From NCBI RefSeq assembly GCF_027359675.1, contig NZ_CP114786.1, positions 620,001 through 684,000 of the forward strand: a DNA stretch of 64,000 bases, given 5' to 3'. Below are positions 51,685 to 58,385 of the stretch, one piece after another. The notes under the pieces were generated by a model. It saw only the letters and a program-made list of their open reading frames with translations, ran no database searches and was not told the origin of the DNA. The position numbers were made by a program, and so were the translations under genes. Position 1 is the stretch's first letter. Each line of letters starts with the position of its first letter. Origin of the DNA: Roseibium sp. Sym1 (GTDB lineage: Bacteria > Pseudomonadota > Alphaproteobacteria > Rhizobiales > Stappiaceae).

Positions 51685-52878
51685 TCAGTTCCAGCCGTCC
51701 TTGGCGACCGGCTCCATGCCGACCGGAACGCCAACGCCCGCGACCGCGTTGAAGGCTCCGTCGCGCCACTGGCCCACGGTCCAGTAGTTCTTGGACTCGT
51801 TGTGCTCGTCAAAGCTGATCGTGCCGATGGCGGTGTCGAATTCGTTCGCCTTGATGTAGTCGGTCACGGCCTGCTTGTCGGTGGTACCGGCTCCCTCGAT
51901 CGCCTGTTCCAGAACCTGCAGACCCGCGTAATAGGTGGCTGCCGCCCAGTATTCCGGCGGTCCGTCATGCAGCTCCGTGAAGGCCGCCCGATAGGCTTTC
52001 ATGGCCTCCTGATCGAGATTGACGCCACCTGCGCCGAGATTGCCCTCGATCTTGGAGCCGAACTTGCCGGCATAGGCCGGGAAAGCCGTGGCAACGGCGG
52101 TGTAGAAGGCGCCGACATCAAGGTCCTCGATGATCGCCTGCTCGGTCAGCGCGAACGTGTCGGGCGGATAGGAAAACGCGATGAAGGCATCGGGTTCCGC
52201 CGCCTTGGCGCCCTTGACCACCGGAGACAGGTCCGCGGTGCCGAGCGGATAGGATTTGTCGAAGACGATCTCGTAGCCGGCTGCGGGCAGCAGCTCCCGC
52301 GCAACGGCCGCCAGTTCGATGCCGAAGCTGTCGGCGACATTGACCATGGCGACCTTGTTGCCGATCGCGCCGCTGTCCCGCAGCGTGTTCAGCGTGTCGC
52401 GCAGCCCCTCGACGAAACCCGTGGTGCTGCCGAGCGTGAAGAACATGCCGGGAAAGCGCTCGGAGAGCTCCGGGATCTCGTCGGTGATGTTGGTCACCGA
52501 GATCTGCGGGAACCCGTATTTGGCGAAGATCGGTGCGGCCGCCGCATTGAATCCCGTCCCCCATGGCGACAGCATGAAGTCGACCTCGTCCTGTGTCGCC
52601 AGGCGCTGCACCGCCTTGATGGTCTCTGCCGGGTTGGTCTTGTCGTCATATTCGACCATCTCGATGAGACGCATTTCGTCGCCGACCTTGAGGCCGCCGC
52701 GCTCATTCACCTGCTTCACCCACAGCTCCACGTTGGGCGTGTGGCTTGTGGCATCGCCGCCGACGCCCGGGCCGGTCATGTGCACCACCCGTCCGATCTT
52801 GATCGGGTCGGCGGCAAAGGCGGTCGAGGCGAGCAGCACGGTCGCGAGCGCCGTTGCTCCAAACGTCAGTTTAAGCAT
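51685..52878 (-). CDS. Periplasmic substrate-binding protein of the LIV-type ABC importer
   Basis: A 397-residue type I binding protein (Peripla_BP_6 family). MLKLTFGATALATVLLASTAFA is a classic signal peptide cut before ADPIKIG. GRVVHMTGPGVGGDA begins the first lobe. VSVTNITDEI and AFIAFSYPPDTFALTEQAI lie in the later strands. The ATG at 52878 has GGGAGGA eight bases upstream; the frame to 52908 is discarded. Ligands of this family range from branched-chain amino acids to amides, urea and aromatic acids. The neighbouring aldehyde dehydrogenase argues for a carbon source rather than leucine. Confidence 0.88.
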   Translation of the reverse strand: MLKLTFGATALATVLLASTAFAADPIKIGRVVHMTGPGVGGDATSHTPNVELWVKQVNERGGLKVGDEMRLIEMVEYDDKTNPAETIKAVQRLATQDEVDFMLSPWGTGFNAAAAPIFAKYGFPQISVTNITDEIPELSERFPGMFFTLGSTTGFVEGLRDTLNTLRDSGAIGNKVAMVNVADSFGIELAAVARELLPAAGYEIVFDKSYPLGTADLSPVVKGAKAAEPDAFIAFSYPPDTFALTEQAIIEDLDVGAFYTAVATAFPAYAGKFGSKIEGNLGAGGVNLDQEAMKAYRAAFTELHDGPPEYWAAATYYAGLQVLEQAIEGAGTTDKQAVTDYIKANEFDTAIGTISFDEHNESKNYWTVGQWRDGAFNAVAGVGVPVGMEPVAKDGWN

Positions 52879-52930
52879 CAGAAATCCTCCCAGTCGCGCT
52901 TCGCACAATCTGTGACGAACGCCTCAACTT

Positions 52931-53075
52931 TGTATCCATAATTTTTAAGTTTGGCAACATATTGAATTCAGATCTCTGTTTTTGGAAATAAAATGATGAC
53001 TTTTCAGAATTTTTGGATACATAAATGAAAAAGCACGTGTGGTAGGTTCGATGCCCTTGACGATTTGTGGATCCA
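52931..53075. promoter_or_regulatory. Three TGGATACA-like boxes between the importer and the GntR gene
   Basis: TGTATCCA (52931-52938) and its inverse TGGATACA (53014-53021) lie in the AT-rich divergent space, and a palindromic variant TGGATCCA lies at 53068-53075 inside or just before the regulator gene. The arrangement suits binding by the adjacent GntR-type dimer, controlling both the importer and itself. Confidence 0.5.
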
Positions 53076-53794
53076 AAATGGCGACCGAAATGACAGCTAA
53101 GACAAACGAGGCGGCCCCGTCCGACAAGCGCGTGCTCGCGGTGCTGCATCGCATGATCATGGACGGCGAACTGGAGCCCGGCTCCAAGATCAGCGAGGTC
53201 AGCGTCGCCGACATGTTCGACGTGTCGCGCACTCCGGCGCGGCTTGCCCTGCGCGCCCTTGAAGTGGAAGGTCTGATCAAGAAGCGGGACGGCCGCGGCT
53301 TCACCGTCCAGGAATTCAATCTGGGCGACATCAAGCATGCCTACGAAGTGCGCGGGGTGCTGGAGGGTCTCGCGGCCGGCACGCTTGCCAAGGCCGGCAT
53401 GAGCCCCGCGGTCGAAGCCACCTTGCGCGAGGTCATAGACGCGATGGACGCGGCCCTCGAAGCCGACACGGACACCGGTGCCAAGGTTGCCGGCTACCAG
53501 GACGGCAATGTCGCCTTTCACGAAACGATCATGCGCCAATGCGGCAACGACTATATCGGCTTTGCCTTCGACCGCATGGAAACCCTGCCGATGGTCAAGC
53601 TGGGCACCGTCGTCTTCAGCGGCGACAAGCCCGACCGGGACCTGATGCGCCTGCGCCTCGGCAACATGCAGCACCGGCTGATCTTCGACGCCATTTCCAA
53701 GCGCGATCCGCAAAGGGCGGAATCGATCATGCGTGAACACGCCAACCAGACCCTCGTCTATTCCGCCCTGTTCACGGGCAAGGACGAGACATAA
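53051..53794 (+). CDS. GntR family transcriptional regulator with FCD domain
   Basis: A 247-residue repressor or activator. The winged HTH covers LAVLHRMIMDGELEPGSKIS and SVADMFDVSRTPARLALRAL. The all-helical FCD effector domain contains YEVRGVLEGLAAG and the metal-binding FHETIMRQCGN, HRLIFDAI. It is divergent from the importer and 21 bases before the aldehyde dehydrogenase, so it probably responds to the imported compound. The start is uncertain: ATG 53051 (AGG nearby), GTG 53039, ATG 53078 or ATG 53090. Confidence 0.88.
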   Translation: MPLTICGSKMATEMTAKTNEAAPSDKRVLAVLHRMIMDGELEPGSKISEVSVADMFDVSRTPARLALRALEVEGLIKKRDGRGFTVQEFNLGDIKHAYEVRGVLEGLAAGTLAKAGMSPAVEATLREVIDAMDAALEADTDTGAKVAGYQDGNVAFHETIMRQCGNDYIGFAFDRMETLPMVKLGTVVFSGDKPDRDLMRLRLGNMQHRLIFDAISKRDPQRAESIMREHANQTLVYSALFTGKDET

Positions 53795-53815
53795 AGCCTT
53801 TCAGGGAGACCCGGC

Positions 53816-55264
53816 ATGGATTACGGCCTTTTCATTGACAACGAGGACAGGGCGGCCGCCACCAGCGCGGTATTCGAGCGCAAGAACCCGGTGACCGGCG
53901 ACCGCGCGAGCCTTGCCGCCGCAGCCACGGCCACTGATGTCGACCGGGCCGTGAACGCCGCGCAGGCCGCCTTCGCAACCTGGTCGAAAACCGGCCCGAG
54001 CGAGAAACGCAAGATCCTCAACAAGGCCGCCGACCTGCTGGACGAACGCACGCCGCAATTCATCGAAGTCGGCATGAAGGAAACCGGCGCGACCGCGCCC
54101 TGGCTCGGTTTCAACAACATGTTCGCCGCCAAGATCCTGCGGGAAGCGGCCGCGTCGACCACGCAGATCAAGGGCGAGGTCATTCCGTCCGACAAGCCGG
54201 GCTCCTTCTCCATGGCCCTGCGCCAGCCCGTCGGCGTGCTGGTCGGGATGGCACCGTGGAACGCGCCGACGATCCTGGGGGTCCGCTGCTTCGCCCTGCC
54301 GATCGCCTGCGGCAACACGGTGGTGATGAAGGCGTCCGAAAAATGCCCCGGACTGCACCGGTTGCTCGGTGACGTCATGGCCGATGCCGGCCTGCCGGCA
54401 GGTGTGCTCAACATTCTCACCCACGAGACTGCGGACGCGCCGGAGGTGGTCAACGCCCTGATCGACCATCCCCTGACGCGGCGGATCAACTTCACCGGCT
54501 CCACGCGGGTCGGCAGGATCATCGCCGAACGCGCCGCCCGGCACCTGAAACCGTGCCTTCTGGAACTCGGCGGCAAGGCTTCCCTCGTGGTGCTCGACGA
54601 CGCGGATCTGGACGGTGCCGTCAATGCCGCCCGCTTCGGCGCCTTCATGAACCAGGGCCAGATCTGCATGTCGACGGAAAAGGTCGTTGTCGATGCAGGG
54701 ATCGCCGACGCCTTCGCGGAAAAATTCGCGGCAAGTGCCGGTGCGCTCACGGTCGGCACGCCCGACAGCCAGGTTCACATCGGCTCCGTGGTCGACCGGG
54801 ACACGGTCGACCATGTCCGCCTGCTGATCGACGATGCCCTGGCAAAGGGTGCGAAACTTCTGTGCGGCGGCGTGCCAGACGTCGGCACGGTGATGGCGCC
54901 GACCATCGTCGACCACGTCACCCCCGACATGCGCATCTATGGCGAGGAAAGCTTCGGCCCGGTGACCACCATGATCCGTGCCCGCGACACCGCCCATGCC
55001 ATCGAGATTGCCAACGACACGGAATATGGGTTGTCCGCGGCCATATTCGGCCAGGACACGCGCCGCGCCATGGAGGTGGCCACGCAGATCCAGTCCGGCA
55101 TCTGCCACATCAACGGCCCGACCGTGTTCGACGAGGCGCAGATGCCCTTCGGCGGCGTCAAGGCCAGCGGCTATGGCCGTTTCGGAGGTGCGGCGGGCAT
55201 CAGCGAGTTCACGGAATTGCGCTGGATCACGATCGAGGACCCGGCGCAGGGTTACCCGATCTGA
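53816..55264 (+). CDS. NAD(P)-dependent aldehyde dehydrogenase
   Basis: A 482-residue aldehyde dehydrogenase that oxidises an aldehyde to the acid. The catalytic Cys284 is in NQGQICMSTEKV and the general base Glu250 in LLELGGKAS. VGMAPWNAP and INFTGSTRVG are the cofactor-binding segments, and YGEESFGPV lies further on. By eye it is closest to the vanillin or salicylaldehyde dehydrogenase type. It forms an operon with the GntR gene. A strong terminator lies 36 bases after its stop. Confidence 0.9.
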   Translation: MDYGLFIDNEDRAAATSAVFERKNPVTGDRASLAAAATATDVDRAVNAAQAAFATWSKTGPSEKRKILNKAADLLDERTPQFIEVGMKETGATAPWLGFNNMFAAKILREAAASTTQIKGEVIPSDKPGSFSMALRQPVGVLVGMAPWNAPTILGVRCFALPIACGNTVVMKASEKCPGLHRLLGDVMADAGLPAGVLNILTHETADAPEVVNALIDHPLTRRINFTGSTRVGRIIAERAARHLKPCLLELGGKASLVVLDDADLDGAVNAARFGAFMNQGQICMSTEKVVVDAGIADAFAEKFAASAGALTVGTPDSQVHIGSVVDRDTVDHVRLLIDDALAKGAKLLCGGVPDVGTVMAPTIVDHVTPDMRIYGEESFGPVTTMIRARDTAHAIEIANDTEYGLSAAIFGQDTRRAMEVATQIQSGICHINGPTVFDEAQMPFGGVKASGYGRFGGAAGISEFTELRWITIEDPAQGYPI

Positions 55265-55299
55265 GGCACGCCCTGAATTCCGCCTTTTTGACAGTTTGC

Positions 55300-55329
55300 A
55301 AACCCGGTGCGGCTTCCGCGCCGGGTTTT
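55300..55329 (+). terminator. Rho-independent terminator of the gntR-aldehyde dehydrogenase operon
   Basis: AAACCCGG and CCGGGTTT form the outer stem, GCGG/CCGC extends it inward with one mismatch, and a T-run follows. Confidence 0.9.
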
Positions 55330-55368
55330 CTCCACTTCCAGTTTTTGCAGGTGTGCCTTCACGCCTCG

Positions 55369-55376
55369 TTAACCAT
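55369..55376. promoter_or_regulatory. CtrA half-site TTAACCAT upstream of the outer-membrane protein gene
   Basis: TTAACCAT matches the CtrA half-site and lies 70 bases before the ATG of the beta-barrel gene. A related CTAACCAT followed by the same AAGTG lies at 17851, before the Wzz-like gene. Confidence 0.35.
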
Positions 55377-55445
55377 AAGTGGCATTAGACTGACACACCA
55401 ATAACGCGAATCGGCGTCCTTTTTCGAACGAACGGTGTTTCAGTA

Positions 55446-56261
55446 ATGACACGATTTTTCCTGTCGCTGGCAGCGGTCACCTGCCTGGCGACACCCTCTC
55501 TTGCGGCTGATCTCTACAACGACCCGGCTCTCTACCAGACCTCGGGCCTGCGCGGCAGCATCGGCCTCAGATACTGGTACAGCAAGTCCCGCTCGGACTT
55601 GGACAATTCCAGCTTCCAGGGCTCCGGCTTCGACCTCTCCTCCACCGACGACGTCACCTCCCACACGGCCGAGCTGGTCGGAACGCTGGAAGATGTCACG
55701 GCCGGCACCTTCGTGCGCGGCTATGTCGGTCTCGGCCGCAATGTCAGCGGCAGCGCCAACTACCTGGGCTTCGAGATGGACCAGAAGGAGGAAACCACGC
55801 TCAGCTACGTCGTCGTCGACGGCGGCTGGCAGCTCGCGCAATTCGCCGGGAACAATGTCCGCCTGAAGGGCTTTCTCGGCTACCAGTACCTGTCCGACGA
55901 CGTGTCAATGACCTACGGCTCCGGCAGGTACGAGCAGTCCCGCGACTGGCACGCCCTGCGCATGGGGCTGACAGCGGAAGGTGATCTGGCCAGCCGGGTT
56001 GGCTGGTCGGTCGACCTCGCCGGAGTGCCCTGGAACTACAACAAGGTCGGTGACTGGGAAAGCAACTGGAGTTACGGCGTTGAAGCCGATGCCATGCTGA
56101 ATGTCGACTTGACGCAGAACTGGCAACTGGGCGTCGGCGGCCGTTACTGGTGGCTGAAATCGAATTTCGACCGGCGCTATGCCGTTACCGGCGAAAAGGT
56201 CGTCTTCGACCAGAACTACCACCGCTACGGCCTGCTGCTGGAGAGCCGGTATCAGTTCTGA
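55446..56261 (+). CDS. Outer-membrane beta-barrel protein
   Basis: A 271-residue exported protein. A signal peptide ends PSLAA before DLYND. Alternating polar and aromatic strands run through the rest (GSIGLRYWYSKSRSDLD, FVRGYVGLGRN, WQLGVGGRYWWLKSNFDRRY), and it ends in Phe (LLESRYQF), the assembly signal of barrel proteins. I count about ten strands. No specific family name is safe. It is probably transcribed alone. The 258 bases after it (56262-56519) show nothing. Confidence 0.8.
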   Translation: MTRFFLSLAAVTCLATPSLAADLYNDPALYQTSGLRGSIGLRYWYSKSRSDLDNSSFQGSGFDLSSTDDVTSHTAELVGTLEDVTAGTFVRGYVGLGRNVSGSANYLGFEMDQKEETTLSYVVVDGGWQLAQFAGNNVRLKGFLGYQYLSDDVSMTYGSGRYEQSRDWHALRMGLTAEGDLASRVGWSVDLAGVPWNYNKVGDWESNWSYGVEADAMLNVDLTQNWQLGVGGRYWWLKSNFDRRYAVTGEKVVFDQNYHRYGLLLESRYQF

Positions 56262-56519
56262 GGTCGGCGCGCGAACTCGAAAGCGGAATTTCGTTTGCGT
56301 TTCCCAGTCTGGCCGGCGGGCTGCACAGCCTGGCAAGGCACCATGACGACCGGTCTGCTACTCGGCATCAGGTCGGCCCGCCTTCAGCCGGAAAAGCAAT
56401 CAAGATCAAACGCCTGTTTCCAACCGCCCTTTGCCATCACGAAATGACGCTTGTGTTTTCGGCTCTCCCCGTTCAGAGCTCATCAGGCTTAGTGCCGAAC
56501 GACCTCCGGAAAGCCCTTC

Positions 56520-56867
56520 ATGCCTGTCACGCCCGCCGCCACCTACCTGCTTCTTGCGGCCGCCATCATCGCCGAGGTGATCGCCACCTCTGCGCTGGCG
56601 AAAACGGAGAATTTCACCAGACTGGTTCCCTCGCTGATCACGGTTGTCGGCTATGCCATTTCCTTCTGGCTGCTGTCCTTTCCGATCCGCGTGCTGCCAA
56701 CCGGTATCGTTTACGCGGTCTGGTCCGGCGCCGGCATCGTCCTGATCACGTTGGTCGCCTGGCTCGTTTTCAGGCAGACACTGGATCTGCCGGCGGTCAT
56801 CGGCCTCGGCCTGATCATCGCCGGCGTGGTGGTGATCAATGTCTTTTCGAAGGCGGTCGGGCATTAG
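56520..56867 (+). CDS. Small multidrug resistance (SMR) family transporter
   Basis: A 115-residue four-helix membrane protein like EmrE/SugE. The essential Glu is residue 19 in AAAIIAEVIATSALAKTENF. PTGIVYAVWSGAGIVLITLVAW is the dimer-forming third and fourth helix region. Members exchange protons for cationic drugs, guanidinium or betaines. It stands alone, followed by the lytic transglycosylase gene. An ATG preceded by GGAAAG supports this start. Confidence 0.9.
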   Translation: MPVTPAATYLLLAAAIIAEVIATSALAKTENFTRLVPSLITVVGYAISFWLLSFPIRVLPTGIVYAVWSGAGIVLITLVAWLVFRQTLDLPAVIGLGLIIAGVVVINVFSKAVGH

Positions 56868-57020
56868 CGATACAGGCGTCGCTTGGCGACCTCCAGGCCT
56901 GAACGCGAATTGCCCCGCGGCCAGCATCGGGCTGCGGTCTCGTCAGTTGAGATGGACTGCCGTTGCGGCTATTCTGACCGGGCACCCTTTCAGACGCCCA
57001 ACGCTCCCGACGGTCTGGCG

Positions 57021-58352
57021 ATGTTCAACGGTACATGGCGTGCTTGCGCCGCTGTTTTGGCGCTTGCCACTTTTCTTTTCCAGAGCCACGGAACCCGGGC
57101 AAGCGAGACCGGCTCCGCGGTCATCATGGCCCCGGCCCTGGCACAGCTGGCCGGCGGCGCGTCCCGCCTTCGGGAATCCAAGCCTTTTTACACCGTCGTC
57201 GATGAAGCCGCGTTTCTGCGGCAGATGTGCACGACCATCCGGTCGGCCGCCCTGCAACAGGACCTGCCTCCGGGTTTCCTTGCCAAGCTGATCTGGAAGG
57301 AAAGCCGGTTTGATCCGAATGCGATCAGTCCGGCCGGCGCGGAAGGCATCGCCCAGTTCATGCCCTACACCGCGGCCAACTGGGGACTGGAAAATGCGTT
57401 CCAGCCGGTCGAGGCCATTGAGGCCTCGGCGAGGCTTCTCGGATATCTGAACAGGGGCTATGGCAACCTCGGGCTGGCGGCCGCCGCCTACAATGCGGGC
57501 GAGGACCGGGTCGATGCCTGGCGTCGCGGACGAAGCGGGCTGCCGGGAGAAACCCGCAACTACGTTCATTCCATCACCGGCCACAAGGTTTCCGCATGGA
57601 AACGGGGCAAGGGTCCCGAAGTGGATTTCGTTCTCGACCAGACACGGGATTTCCAGAGCGCATGCGAGGAATTCCAGCTGATCAAGGCGCCGCTGCAGCG
57701 GCGGTTTGCCAACACCTATTTCAATCGAGGCCTCACCCTTGCAAAAGAGCGCGACTATGAAGGCGCCCTGCTCAGATACACGATCGCTATCCGGCTGAAA
57801 CCCGACTTTCCGGAGGCCTACAACAACCGGGGCCTGGTCTACCGGATGCTTGGCAATCATGCGGCGGCGATCGCCAACTACGATGTGGCCCTGCGCATGA
57901 AACCCGACTATGCCGCCGCCTATAACAACCGGGGTTATGCCAAGCGCAAGCTGGGCAAATATCGACAGGCAATCCGGGACTACGACAAGGCGCTGTCCCT
58001 GAAGGCGGGCTATGCATCGGCACTGTTCAACCGCGGTTTCGCAAAATCGAAACTCGGTGACCATGCGGCTGCGATCGAGGACTTCACTGCGGTTCTCGGC
58101 ATGATGTCGAACCACCCCCTGGCCCTTTATAACCGGGGCCTGGCCCACCAGAATGCCGGTGACCTGGTGAAGGCGGAGGCCGACTTCGACACCGCCATCG
58201 CCAACAGCGACAGGTTTGCCAAGGCCTATCACAGCCGCGCGGGCCTGCTGCTTCGCATGGGCCGGCGCGAACAGGCCAAAGCGGACTACCTGAAATCCGT
58301 TGCGCTCAATGCCGGGCTGGGCGTCGGCAAATACAAGATCAGGTTCGACTGA
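57021..58352 (+). CDS. Lytic transglycosylase (SLT domain) with C-terminal TPR repeats
   Basis: A 443-residue exported protein. From the ATG at 57021 a signal peptide (about 1-27) is followed by an SLT domain. Catalytic Glu94 lies in LIWKESRFDPNAISPAGAEG, then IAQFMPYTAANWGL and LAAAAYNAGEDRV. From about residue 215, six tetratricopeptide repeats are visible, with N-R-G near the start of each (YFNRGLTLAKERDY, YNNRGLVYRMLGN, YNNRGYAKRKLGK). SLT with this many TPRs is a less common architecture, suggesting a peptidoglycan-cutting enzyme tethered to a protein complex. An open frame upstream to 56883 lacks a ribosome site. Confidence 0.87.
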   Translation: MFNGTWRACAAVLALATFLFQSHGTRASETGSAVIMAPALAQLAGGASRLRESKPFYTVVDEAAFLRQMCTTIRSAALQQDLPPGFLAKLIWKESRFDPNAISPAGAEGIAQFMPYTAANWGLENAFQPVEAIEASARLLGYLNRGYGNLGLAAAAYNAGEDRVDAWRRGRSGLPGETRNYVHSITGHKVSAWKRGKGPEVDFVLDQTRDFQSACEEFQLIKAPLQRRFANTYFNRGLTLAKERDYEGALLRYTIAIRLKPDFPEAYNNRGLVYRMLGNHAAAIANYDVALRMKPDYAAAYNNRGYAKRKLGKYRQAIRDYDKALSLKAGYASALFNRGFAKSKLGDHAAAIEDFTAVLGMMSNHPLALYNRGLAHQNAGDLVKAEADFDTAIANSDRFAKAYHSRAGLLLRMGRREQAKADYLKSVALNAGLGVGKYKIRFD

Positions 58353-58385
58353 TTTCCGGACGCCGGGAACAGGCTTCCCGTTTTA

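Noticed and set aside
56150..56902. Plus-strand open frame of 250 codons spanning the outer-membrane and SMR genes
   Set aside because: It is a shifted frame over two well-supported genes and the gap between them.
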